Below are positions 17,623 through 25,860 of a stretch of DNA of 64,000 nt, in pieces (positions within the stretch are counted from its first letter, which is position 1; the number at the start of each line of letters is the position of its first letter). This DNA comes from Bacteriovoracaceae bacterium (GTDB taxonomy: Bacteria; Bdellovibrionota; Bacteriovoracia; Bacteriovoracales; Bacteriovoracaceae). The notes under the pieces are model-generated. The model saw only the letters and a program-made list of their open reading frames with translations. It did not search any database and had not been told where the DNA came from. A program made the position numbers and the translations under genes. The stretch spans positions 186,001 through 250,000 of the forward strand of contig JANJTC010000004.1 in NCBI GenBank assembly GCA_024711325.1. The letters run 5' to 3'.

Positions 17623-18982
17623 GACGACAAAACTGCATTTTATTGGAATCGGTGGCATTGGAATGAGTGGTATTGCTGAGGTACTGCTGGATTTAGGTTA
17701 CAACGTTTCCGGTTCAGATTTAAATCCTTCGGCCGTCATCGAAAATCTGCAAAAGAAAGGTGCTGAAATTTTTATCGGACACAAGTCTGCTAATGTGGAA
17801 GGTGCCACTCTTATTGTTTATAGTTCCGCTATTGACCACCAGAATCCTGAATTTGTACGCGCAACTGAATTAGAAATACCCATGATTAGACGGGCCGAGA
17901 TGCTTGCCGAACTGATGAGATTAAAATTCGGAATAGCTGTTGCCGGCTCCCACGGTAAAACTACAACCACTAGTTTGATTGCCACTATTTTTCAAGAGGC
18001 CAGGCTTGATGCCACTCATATCATCGGAGGTATTGTCCGAAATTTGGGAGGTAACGCTAAAAAGGGCGATGGGCAGTATCTAATTGCAGAAGCTGATGAG
18101 TCAGATGGATCTTTCCTTCTTTTGAATCCAATTATGGCGGCAGTGACTAATATCGATGATGATCATCTTGATCATTATGGAAGCAGAGATAAAATTGTGG
18201 ATGCTTTTGTTGAGTTTGTTAACAGGCTTCCTTTTTACGGAAGAGTGGCCTTAAATGCCAATGATGCGTCATCTTTGGCGGTTAAATCTCGAGTAAAGCG
18301 TCCGGTAGTTTGGTATGGCATCGAGGTCGAGAATGAAGTTTCAGATTATGTTGCCCGAGATGTTAAACTTTCAGCTTCGGGAAGCGAGTTTGACCTCTTC
18401 TACAAGGGAGAAAAGGTCTCACGATTTAAAACTCACCTTATGGGCATGCATAATGTTTCTAATACTCTTGCCGCCATTTCTCTTTCACATGAGGCAGGGC
18501 TTGAATGGGACATCATTCAAAAAGGTCTGCTAAGTTTCCAAGGAGTAGGACGCCGTTTAGAAAAACTTTATGAAAAAGAATCCTTTTTGGTCTTTGATGA
18601 TTATGGCCATCATCCAACCGAGATCAAGGCAACCATTTCAACTTTAAGAAGAGTTGATCCGAGACCGTTATGTGTAATTTTCGAACCGCATCGCTATTCC
18701 CGAACTCAAAACTTTTGGGATGAGTTTCAAGATTGTTTTGAAGGCGCTGATGAAATATTTATGACTCCAATTTATGCAGCTTCTGAAAGTCCGATACCTG
18801 GGATTACTTCGGAAGCGCTGGTAAATGCCATGAAAGGAAAAGGCAAAAAAGCGATTCTCTTGCCTTCTCTGGATCATATGAAAGAAATTATTGATTCGAA
18901 AAAAGAAAGCTCCTGTGTTCTGGTGACTCTGGGAGCTGGTGCTATTTCCAAAAAAATTAAAGAAATAATAAAAAATTTATGA
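17606..18982 (+). CDS. murC: UDP-MurNAc:L-alanine ligase
   Basis: MurC adds the first amino acid to UDP-MurNAc. The 458-residue protein has the N-terminal HFIGIGGIGMSGIAEVL and an intact P-loop AGSHGKTTTTSL. It also has EADESDGSF, the catalytic TNIDDDHLDHYGS, DDYGHHPTEI and FEPHRYSRT. All motifs are intact, in contrast to the neighbouring MurD. The ATG at 17606 lies inside murG. The stop overlaps the murB ATG by 4 bases (ATGA). Confidence 0.97.
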   Translation: MLGWLKTTKLHFIGIGGIGMSGIAEVLLDLGYNVSGSDLNPSAVIENLQKKGAEIFIGHKSANVEGATLIVYSSAIDHQNPEFVRATELEIPMIRRAEMLAELMRLKFGIAVAGSHGKTTTTSLIATIFQEARLDATHIIGGIVRNLGGNAKKGDGQYLIAEADESDGSFLLLNPIMAAVTNIDDDHLDHYGSRDKIVDAFVEFVNRLPFYGRVALNANDASSLAVKSRVKRPVVWYGIEVENEVSDYVARDVKLSASGSEFDLFYKGEKVSRFKTHLMGMHNVSNTLAAISLSHEAGLEWDIIQKGLLSFQGVGRRLEKLYEKESFLVFDDYGHHPTEIKATISTLRRVDPRPLCVIFEPHRYSRTQNFWDEFQDCFEGADEIFMTPIYAASESPIPGITSEALVNAMKGKGKKAILLPSLDHMKEIIDSKKESSCVLVTLGAGAISKKIKEIIKNL

Positions 18983-19878
18983 CACTAGAAGAAGCCATTT
19001 TGAGCATTCCTAATTGCGTTTTCTATAAGGATGCTGATCTTACGAAGTATACCACTATGAAACTAACTTCTCGCGGTGACTTGGTTGAGGTTAAGAATGT
19101 AGAGGCTCTTCAAAAATTATTGCCTCTCCTGACCACTAATAAAAAGAAGTATCTAGTTGTTGGTTGGGGAGCAAATCAAATTCTCCCTGCCATTTGTGAT
19201 GATTTAATCCTTCATCTGGATTTTTCTTTTGATACTTCTTATTTAGATAATTTAAGAGAAGAATATACTTTGCCGGCGTCCCTTGGTTTAAATTATCTGA
19301 CTGCTCACGCTGTTAGGCATGGTCTCAAGGGTTGGGAAGTTTTCACGGGCATACCTGCCTCTCTCGGTGGGGCAATTTTCATGAACGCCGGAACGAATTT
19401 AGGAGAAATTGGAAGTCTGGTAAAAAAAGTTTCGATTGTTTCTCGGGATGGTTCACTTCGGGAAGAAATGATCACACAGGGGAGCTTCTCCTATCGTCAC
19501 AATCATTTCCTCAAAGAAGGTGAAGTCATCGTAGGGGCAACATTGATTCATCAAGGAACCGATCCGGCAGTCCCCCAAAAGATAAAAGACTATCTGGAAT
19601 ATCGTAAGAAGACTCAACCACTTACCACCAAAAATTGCGGCTGTGTTTTCAAGAATCCGCACAAAGACCTTCAAGCGGGCCGACTCATTGATTTAATGGG
19701 ACTAAAAGGACTGAGCTTGGGAGGACTCAAAGTAAGTACCAAGCATGCCAACTTCATAGAAAACTCAGGTAATTCAAATTGGGATCAATTTGAATCCCTG
19801 GTGAGTATCATAAAATCTAACATGGACTGCTTCTATGGAATTGAGTTTGAATTGGAAGTGAAAATCCCCTATCATTAA
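18979..19878 (+). CDS. murB: UDP-N-acetylenolpyruvoylglucosamine reductase with Cys at the catalytic Ser
   Basis: MurB reduces UDP-GlcNAc-enolpyruvate to UDP-MurNAc using FAD and NADPH. The 299 residues show the FAD-binding VGWGANQIL, FTGIPASLGGAIFMNAG, FSYRHNHF and a C-terminal KHANFIENSGN, as in type II MurB. The usual GS-x-F motif carrying the proton-donating serine reads Gly221-Cys222-Val-Phe, codon TGT at 19642-19644. A thiol might still donate the proton. It overlaps murC by 4 bases and is followed by the FtsQ-like gene. Confidence 0.93.
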   Translation: MTLEEAILSIPNCVFYKDADLTKYTTMKLTSRGDLVEVKNVEALQKLLPLLTTNKKKYLVVGWGANQILPAICDDLILHLDFSFDTSYLDNLREEYTLPASLGLNYLTAHAVRHGLKGWEVFTGIPASLGGAIFMNAGTNLGEIGSLVKKVSIVSRDGSLREEMITQGSFSYRHNHFLKEGEVIVGATLIHQGTDPAVPQKIKDYLEYRKKTQPLTTKNCGCVFKNPHKDLQAGRLIDLMGLKGLSLGGLKVSTKHANFIENSGNSNWDQFESLVSIIKSNMDCFYGIEFELEVKIPYH

Positions 19879-19881
19879 TCT

Positions 19882-20634
19882 ATGTTGAGAATAATTTTAG
19901 TATCTTTCTTGATCCTTCATCCGTTTGCTTCACAAGCAAATGTTCCTGATTCATTTACTCAGAAAAATATCAACTACCGAACTTACTTTGGAGAATGCCC
20001 TTCCAAGTCTTCCGGTATGCTGACCTTAATTTTGATGAAAGAGTTTGAGAAATCGAAGTCATTAAAGGACGTTAAAGAAAAAATCATTCAAGAAAAACTG
20101 GATGAAAAATACTTCCTTTCCGATTATCGAATTTCTTATAATCCGGTAATCAAAACGCTTAAAGTTCATCTGGAATGCCCGGAACCCTTGGCGAAAGTTC
20201 AGGTTTATAAACCAAATGGCGAAGAACATTACTCAGCTATTTTGGGTGATAATGCCAAAATGTATGAGCCTCAGTATGAAAATCTGATGAAGGCCGAAAA
20301 AAGATTAACTCATCATTTACCCCTGCTCGCGATATCAATGGATCAACTTGAAGGGTCTGCCCCTATAGATTTAGCTCAATTTATTAAAAAAATGGAAGTT
20401 GAACTTCGCTCCCAAATATCAGAGATTATTATTAGCAAAAACAATGAGTTAACAATAATCTTTGCCTTAGGTGGAAAGGCCACCAGCGTGTTTATGGGAA
20501 CTGATTTGTGGGACGAAAAATTGGGTAAGCTCACGAAGATAGTTGGCTACGTAGGGAAGAATAAACGCTTTCCGAGTAGTATTAACCTGGTAAATTCGAA
20601 AAAGGTTGTTGTCAAGTTTTCTGACAAAATCTAA
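19882..20634 (+). CDS. Divergent FtsQ/DivIB-like protein
   Basis: A 250-residue protein in the ftsQ slot between murB and ftsA. The C-terminal part (about 180-250) reads like the FtsQ beta domain: alternating strands, GGKATSVFMGTDLWDEKLGKL, then a final VNSKKVVVKF. Residues 85-115 (YNPVIKTLKVHLECPEPLAKV) resemble a POTRA strand pair. The N-terminus, however, looks like a cleavable signal peptide (ending near ASQA, residue 19) with almost no cytoplasmic part, whereas FtsQ is normally membrane anchored. The identity is inferred mostly from position and fold pattern. Confidence 0.6.
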   Translation: MLRIILVSFLILHPFASQANVPDSFTQKNINYRTYFGECPSKSSGMLTLILMKEFEKSKSLKDVKEKIIQEKLDEKYFLSDYRISYNPVIKTLKVHLECPEPLAKVQVYKPNGEEHYSAILGDNAKMYEPQYENLMKAEKRLTHHLPLLAISMDQLEGSAPIDLAQFIKKMEVELRSQISEIIISKNNELTIIFALGGKATSVFMGTDLWDEKLGKLTKIVGYVGKNKRFPSSINLVNSKKVVVKFSDKI

Positions 20635-20643
20635 AATTTTAGA

Positions 20644-20660
20644 AAGGCGAAGATCGCCTT
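20644..20660 (+). promoter_or_regulatory. Perfect 7-bp hairpin after the FtsQ-like gene
   Basis: AAGGCGA (20644-20650) pairs with TCGCCTT (20654-20660) around a 3-base AGA loop, 10 bases past the stop codon. There is no T run. Together with the next hairpin it separates ftsQ from ftsA. Confidence 0.45.
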
Positions 20661-20684
20661 ATTTCTAGTCAGAATGAATCTGCC

Positions 20685-20705
20685 CTCTTCTTCGGAAGAG
20701 TTTTT
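20685..20705 (+). terminator. UUCG-loop hairpin with T5, possible attenuator before ftsA
   Basis: CTCTTC (20685-20690), loop TTCG, GAAGAG (20695-20700), then TTTTT. The TTCG tetraloop is very stable. The stem is short, so termination may be partial. It ends 14 bases before the ftsA ATG and could set the ratio of ftsA-ftsZ to upstream mRNA. Confidence 0.5.
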
Positions 20706-20719
20706 GAGAAGGGAATCTC

Positions 20720-21955
20720 ATGAGCACCAAAAGTGTTATCGTCGCTTTGGATATCGGGACAACAAAAGTCTGCACCCTTATTGCGCAAAAATCTGCTAAA
20801 AATTTAGAAATTCTAGGAGTGGGATCACATCCCAGCCATGGTCTTAAGAAAGGCTCGGTTGTTAACATCGAAAAAACCGTAGAAAGCATTCGCTCTTCAA
20901 TTGAAGAGGCGAAATTAATGGCGGGAATTGAAGAGTTGGAATCTGCTACCATTGGAATCGCAGGAAATCATATCTACTGCTTCAACTCGTCCGGAGTTGT
21001 TCCTGTAAAAAATAAAGAAATAAAACAGGCCGATGTTGATCGTGTGATTGAAGCGGCTAAGGCCGTTCTCATTCCTTCTGATCGTGAAATTCTTCATGTG
21101 ATTCCTCAGGAATTTAAAGTTGATAATACCGTTGGAATTAAAAATCCTATTGGCATGTGTGGTTCACGACTAGAAGTGAATGTACATATTGTTACTGGTA
21201 AAACTCCTCTTATCCAAAATCTTATCAAGTGTGTTGAACAAGCTGGCCTTCAGGCCAATTCTGTTATTTTGCAACCGATTGCTTCTTCACGATCTGTTCT
21301 TTCAAGTGAAGAAAAAGACCTGGGAGTAGTTTTAATCGATATAGGTGGAGGAACAACTGACGTTGCAGTCTGGAAAGAAGGTAGTTTACTTCATTCTCAA
21401 ATAATTCCTTTAGGCGGAAACCATTTCACCAATGACCTGGCCGTGGCCCTGAAAATTCCTCATAACGAAGCAGAGAGGATCAAACTGGCCCATGGAACGG
21501 TTCTAAAAGACACTCAACTAAACGAAACTTATCTGACCGTTCAGGGCCTTTCTGGCACCAGACCCCGGGAAGTTTCATTGAGTTTTGTCTCGGAAGTCCT
21601 TGGAGCTAGGGCGGATGAGCTCTTTCAAGTCATCCGTGAACTGATTTTGGAGAAGAACTTGCAAGGAGAGATCACCGGAGGATTTGTTTTGACCGGTGGA
21701 GGTGCTCTCATTAAGAATTTGCCTGAACTTGCGGAATATATTTTAGAAAAACCGGTCAAGCTCGGATATCCCGCTGCTTTTGGTGGTATGACCACGGCCA
21801 TGCAGCACCCAAAATTTTCAACTGTGCTTGGACTTCTTCAAGAGTCTCAACATGCTTCACAAGCTGTGAGCCGCGAAGAAAAAGTACAAGACGAAATAGA
21901 TATGTTTGATAAACTAGGTAAATCTTTAAAAAACGTGTGGAAAGAGATTTTTTAA
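20720..21955 (+). CDS. ftsA: Cell division actin homologue FtsA
   Basis: FtsA tethers FtsZ filaments to the membrane. The 411 residues contain the actin-fold phosphate motif ALDIGTTKVCTLIA, a second IDIGGGTTDVAVW and the adenosine motif FVLTGGGALIKNL. The C-terminus (FDKLGKSLKNVWKEIF) is an amphipathic helix of the kind used for membrane binding. Ribosome binding site GAAGGGA is present. It is followed after 18 bases by ftsZ with a very strong ribosome binding site, and preceded by two hairpins. Confidence 0.96.
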   Translation: MSTKSVIVALDIGTTKVCTLIAQKSAKNLEILGVGSHPSHGLKKGSVVNIEKTVESIRSSIEEAKLMAGIEELESATIGIAGNHIYCFNSSGVVPVKNKEIKQADVDRVIEAAKAVLIPSDREILHVIPQEFKVDNTVGIKNPIGMCGSRLEVNVHIVTGKTPLIQNLIKCVEQAGLQANSVILQPIASSRSVLSSEEKDLGVVLIDIGGGTTDVAVWKEGSLLHSQIIPLGGNHFTNDLAVALKIPHNEAERIKLAHGTVLKDTQLNETYLTVQGLSGTRPREVSLSFVSEVLGARADELFQVIRELILEKNLQGEITGGFVLTGGGALIKNLPELAEYILEKPVKLGYPAAFGGMTTAMQHPKFSTVLGLLQESQHASQAVSREEKVQDEIDMFDKLGKSLKNVWKEIF

Positions 21956-21973
21956 TTTCCGGAGGAAGTTTTT

Positions 21974-23512
21974 ATGTTCGATATTGCTGACAACCAAAAT
22001 CCATCGATTGGTGCCAAGATTAAAGTCATTGGTGTGGGTGGAGGCGGATGTAATGCTGTCAACACTATGATCCGTTCAGGTCTGACCGGAGTTGAGTACA
22101 TAGTTGCCAACACAGATTCACAGGCACTGGCCGCAAACCTTGCTGGAACAAAAATCCAATTAGGTGGTAACGTAACTAAAGGTCTGGGCGCAGGTGCTAA
22201 TCCAGAAGTTGGACGTAAAGCTGCTATTGAAGATTACGAAAGACTTTCAGAAGTATTAGATGGTGCAGATATGGTTTTTGTCACTGCTGGTATGGGCGGT
22301 GGAACAGGAACTGGTGCAGCTCCGGTTATTGCCAAGCTAGCTCGTGAAATGGGCGCACTTACCGTTGGAGTTGTGACTAAGCCATTTATGTTTGAAGGTA
22401 AAAAACGTTCTCGCCAGGCCGATGAGGGAATTCGCTCTTTAGAAGAATCAGTTGATTCTCTTATTTGCATCCCTAACCAGCGATTACTCCAATTAGCTGG
22501 AGAAAATCTTTCTTTAGTTGATACTTTTAAAGCTGCTGATGAGGTTCTTTTAAATGCTGTTCAAGGTATTTCGGACCTGATTAATAATACTGGTTTAATC
22601 AATGCTGACTTCGCTGATGTTTCTACTGTTATGACCAATAAGGGTTTATCTCTTATGGGAACAGGTTCGGCATCAGGTACGGATCGTGCCCTTGTGGCCG
22701 CCCGTCAGGCCATCAGTTCTCCATTATTGGAAGATGTTTCAATTGAAGGAGCTACCGGCATTATCATTAATATTACTGGAAATGGTTCTCTTACAACTCA
22801 TGAAACGAACCAGGCAGTAACATTAATTATGGAAGCTGCGGACGAAGATGCTGAAATCATCTTTGGTACTGTGATAGACGATTCTATGGGCGAAGAAGTT
22901 AAAGTTACAGTTATTGCAACTGGACTTCAAACAGCTCGTAAAGAAGTCATGGCATCTCAAAATCAATCGCAGGTACGTACTGCCCCTCCGGTTACAGAAA
23001 TGTATCAGCAACCAGTAGCCGCTTCTGCTCGTATGGAATCTCCTGCAGCGACACGTGTTGTTGAAGCTCCAAGAATGGAAGCTGCCACAGTTCGTGAGGA
23101 AGCTCCGGTTCATTCCAAGAATACAGACTATGCTGTTAAATCAGAAATTACTTTTGATCTTGATGAATCAAGAAATGAAAATACGAAACCTAAAATTAAC
23201 TGGGCCGAAAAACTGCAAAGTGCCGCTTCAAAGTATGAATCTCAGAAAAATTTTGAAGGGAATACCTCCAACACTGCCAATGCAGCACCTGTGGCACCTA
23301 AGGCCCCTGCAATGGTTGAACGTCAGGAATACTCACACTTTGATAGTGCTGAAACACCTGCCGGTAACGTGACAGCACAGGCCGCTCAGACTCGTGAAAG
23401 CCGAATCAAGTCGATTGCAGAAAAACTCGGGTTTTTTAACTTTGATGAAGACGAGTTTGATACCCCTTCATTCATGAAGAAAAACGATCGTAATCACGAT
23501 TCTCAGATTTAA
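21974..23512 (+). CDS. ftsZ: Cell division tubulin homologue FtsZ
   Basis: FtsZ forms the division ring. The GTPase core is clear: KVIGVGGGGCNAVN, the tubulin signature GGGTGTG (108-114), KPFMFEGKKR and NADFADV with the catalytic-loop Asp. At 512 residues it is longer than the usual 380-400 because the linker (about 320-490) is extended and rich in Ala, Pro, Glu and Gln. The C-terminal partner-binding peptide is present (DTPSFMKK). Ribosome binding site GGAGGAAG lies 7 bases before the ATG. A strong terminator follows. Confidence 0.98.
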   Translation: MFDIADNQNPSIGAKIKVIGVGGGGCNAVNTMIRSGLTGVEYIVANTDSQALAANLAGTKIQLGGNVTKGLGAGANPEVGRKAAIEDYERLSEVLDGADMVFVTAGMGGGTGTGAAPVIAKLAREMGALTVGVVTKPFMFEGKKRSRQADEGIRSLEESVDSLICIPNQRLLQLAGENLSLVDTFKAADEVLLNAVQGISDLINNTGLINADFADVSTVMTNKGLSLMGTGSASGTDRALVAARQAISSPLLEDVSIEGATGIIINITGNGSLTTHETNQAVTLIMEAADEDAEIIFGTVIDDSMGEEVKVTVIATGLQTARKEVMASQNQSQVRTAPPVTEMYQQPVAASARMESPAATRVVEAPRMEAATVREEAPVHSKNTDYAVKSEITFDLDESRNENTKPKINWAEKLQSAASKYESQKNFEGNTSNTANAAPVAPKAPAMVERQEYSHFDSAETPAGNVTAQAAQTRESRIKSIAEKLGFFNFDEDEFDTPSFMKKNDRNHDSQI

Positions 23513-23538
23513 TTGAATTTTAATTTTCAATAATTAAG

Positions 23539-23564
23539 CCCCGCTTTAAGCGGGGTTTTTTTTT
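23539..23564 (+). terminator. Rho-independent terminator of the dcw cluster
   Basis: CCCCGC (23539-23544), loop TTTAA, GCGGGG (23550-23555), then nine Ts. It lies 27 bases after the ftsZ stop and ends the plus-strand run. The convergent minus-strand gene stops at the end of the T run. Confidence 0.92.
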
Positions 23565-24163
23565 CAATTTTGAGATAAGTGAGTTTTAACAATTTCAACA
23601 TTTTCTTTAATCGCCAGAACTACCAGATAAGTTTCGATGTAATCCTGATCAACATTTATTTTATAATGAGTTTCGATATAGGTAGGTATGCCTTTATCTT
23701 CGAATAGCCGTTTTTTAGCATCATAAAGCATAACGCCTTCCTCAGGATCCTGAGTTGAAGTTTTAACCGTTAGGACTTCTTCCCATTCGTGTCGCATTAT
23801 GAGTGGGATGTGCTCTTTGCAAAAATGCAGGGATTTAAAAGGCTTTATGCATGACTTGCAAAAAAGTTTGTCGCAGATGCCGCAAGATACTTCGCCGGGT
23901 TCTTCGCGATGATTTGGACAAAACAATTCGGATCTTTTGGGTTTGGTTCTCTCCATCTCTCTCATTCTTTCTATGATTCCAGGATGGAATTCGCTTTTCG
24001 AAACGTCTGGATGAGGGGCCTCACCAGTTTGAATAGGATTATTTGTGATGATGGAGTTTTGATTTTTTAAAACTTTGTATATAAGCAGAGTCAGCAGTCC
24101 TACGATGATGACTAAAAGAAAAAGTGTGATTCCGATGAGGATAATTGCCGTATTTTCCATCAT
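23564..24163 (-). CDS. Membrane-anchored B-box-like zinc-finger protein
   Basis: The 199-residue protein has one N-terminal membrane helix (about 5-30), a polar linker, and a Cys/His-rich module at about 80-120. The module reads FCPNHREEPGEVSCGIC, then FCKSC and FCKEH, with the spacing of a B-box-type zinc finger as annotated in many bacterial membrane proteins. The C-terminal 65 residues form an alternating alpha/beta unit (RLFEDKGIPTYIETHYKIN) reminiscent of the DUF2007 signalling fold; that is a tentative impression. It ends the minus run udk, RNase J, this gene, 29 bases after RNase J. The specific function is unknown. Confidence 0.7.
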   Translation of the reverse strand: MMENTAIILIGITLFLLVIIVGLLTLLIYKVLKNQNSIITNNPIQTGEAPHPDVSKSEFHPGIIERMREMERTKPKRSELFCPNHREEPGEVSCGICDKLFCKSCIKPFKSLHFCKEHIPLIMRHEWEEVLTVKTSTQDPEEGVMLYDAKKRLFEDKGIPTYIETHYKINVDQDYIETYLVVLAIKENVEIVKTHLSQN

Positions 24164-24192
24164 TGTTATTGTAAATCATCCCAAATGTTTAG

Positions 24193-25809
24193 CTAGTATA
24201 AATGAACTTCCGTCATAGGTTTATACCCAAGAAGGTTATTATAAAACTGACGGGTGGAAATCTTAAGCTGGTCCTTGATATAGTTCTCTTCCCGACTTAT
24301 CAAATCAGACTTAATTTGTTGGAGTAAACGTTTTTTCAAGGCTTCCCCATGTTCGCTTGCCATCAGCGGTAAACCTAAGCTCGTGACTTCCATGTGGCCC
24401 ATTGTACGGTGGTAGCTTATAAAAACTGCACCTTGAGTCGCCATTTTGCGCCGTTGTCCGATCTGAGTTTTCTCAATTTCAAGACTTTTACCATGAATCA
24501 AATGAGGCTCTTTGGATTCATGCTCTTCAATTTTAATTGTCCCTTCACCTAGGATGACCTCTTGATAGTTATAAATTAAATGAGGGGAAATCTTGGGATA
24601 ACTTGTTTTTATGAATTCAAAATGTTTTTTTAGAAAATAGGATTCACCATGAATGGGAAAATAGAAATTAGGAGAAAAGTTTTTTAGCAGTATATTCAGA
24701 TCTTCTTTTCCCGGATGTCCAGAAGCATGAATAAGATGGTCGCTTGCCGTTATGACTTCTGCGCCAAATTCTGTGAGCTTATTATAAATGCGATAAATTT
24801 TCTTCTCGTTTCCAGGTATGACTTTTGAACTAAAAATTACCAAATCTCCGGGGCCTGGTTTAAAAGTCCCGTCCTCACCGTAACTAAAGCGACGAAGTGC
24901 CGATAAAAAATCACCCTGGCAACCAGAGAGAAAAATAAGCATTTTTCCCGTCTGGCCCTTTACCTGATCAGTTTGAAATAATTCTGCTGGTGGAATATCA
25001 CTGTGACCGGTTTCGTAAGCAGCTTCCATATAAGTATTTAAAGATCTGCCCATGATAACAATCTTTCTGCCTGCGGCCATGCCCATCTTGGCGATGGTAT
25101 TCATCCGGTGAACATTAGAAGCAAAAAGAGTTATAAAGATTCTACTTTCATCACGCTCTAGTAAAGATTGGAGATCGGTATTAAGCTCACCTTCTGAAAC
25201 TGTTTTTCCGTCGTTTAATATATTAGTAGAATCCATGAAGAAAGCAGTCTGAGTACATTCCGATAGTTTTTCATGGATACGTCTCAGATCAATGGGCTTT
25301 TCATGTTTTGAATATAGATCGACTTTAAAATCTGATATATAGAGGGCGCCCCATTTTCTGTCTTTGGAACGAATAATGAGACCACAGGTTTCGGGAATTG
25401 AGTGGTTAACATGAACAGGAGAGACGTCAACACCCTTGAATGCCAGTTCAGATTCAGGAGTATATAGCTTATAGTTCAGGCTTAATTTGTGCTCTTCTAA
25501 TTTTTTCTGAATGAGGTGAAGAGTAAATTGGGAGGCATAGACGGTAATATCCGGGAAGGCCCTGAGTAAATGGGCCAGGGCACCGATATGATCCTCATGT
25601 CCATGCGTAATAATAATAGAAGTCAGTTTGGCCGGATCAAGGAGTGAAAAATCAGGAATCAGATAATTGATGGCAAAACATTCTTCATACGGAAAAAGCA
25701 TCCCACAGTCGATGATGATTTGTTCATCAGAAGTGGAGATTAAGGTCATGTTGGATCCGATCTCTTCAACGCCGCCAATAGGTAAAATGCTAAAATAATT
25801 ATTTTTCAA
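24193..25809 (-). CDS. rnj: RNase J family ribonuclease
   Basis: A metallo-beta-lactamase/beta-CASP nuclease that matures and degrades mRNA and rRNA. The 538 residues begin FSILPIGGVEEIGSNM and carry the metal motif THGHEDHIG, a conserved VHVNHSIPETCG, ISDFKVD, FMDSTN and the beta-CASP pieces SRIFITLFASNVHRM, SGCQGD and ASGHPGKEDL. The HGE near residue 385 completes the site. The start is TTG at 25809 with AAAGGA upstream, inside a perfect palindrome. It lies downstream of udk. Confidence 0.9.
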   Translation of the reverse strand: MKNNYFSILPIGGVEEIGSNMTLISTSDEQIIIDCGMLFPYEECFAINYLIPDFSLLDPAKLTSIIITHGHEDHIGALAHLLRAFPDITVYASQFTLHLIQKKLEEHKLSLNYKLYTPESELAFKGVDVSPVHVNHSIPETCGLIIRSKDRKWGALYISDFKVDLYSKHEKPIDLRRIHEKLSECTQTAFFMDSTNILNDGKTVSEGELNTDLQSLLERDESRIFITLFASNVHRMNTIAKMGMAAGRKIVIMGRSLNTYMEAAYETGHSDIPPAELFQTDQVKGQTGKMLIFLSGCQGDFLSALRRFSYGEDGTFKPGPGDLVIFSSKVIPGNEKKIYRIYNKLTEFGAEVITASDHLIHASGHPGKEDLNILLKNFSPNFYFPIHGESYFLKKHFEFIKTSYPKISPHLIYNYQEVILGEGTIKIEEHESKEPHLIHGKSLEIEKTQIGQRRKMATQGAVFISYHRTMGHMEVTSLGLPLMASEHGEALKKRLLQQIKSDLISREENYIKDQLKISTRQFYNNLLGYKPMTEVHLY

Positions 25810-25815
25810 AACGTG

Positions 25816-25831
25816 ATTCCTTTAAAGGAAT
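25816..25831. repeat. Perfect 16-bp palindrome before RNase J
   Basis: ATTCCTTTAAAGGAAT is perfectly self-complementary and lies 6 bases upstream of the rnj TTG start, between udk and rnj. On the minus strand its AAAGGA is the rnj ribosome binding site. It may be an operator or a small RNA fold used for autoregulation. Confidence 0.6.
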
Positions 25832-25860
25832 TGTATCAGATAATTGAATCTTTAAAATGA

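Noticed and set aside
24193-25809. RNase J-like gene as a lactonase or general metallo-beta-lactamase
   Set aside because: The beta-CASP motifs and the 538-residue length with a C-terminal domain match RNase J.
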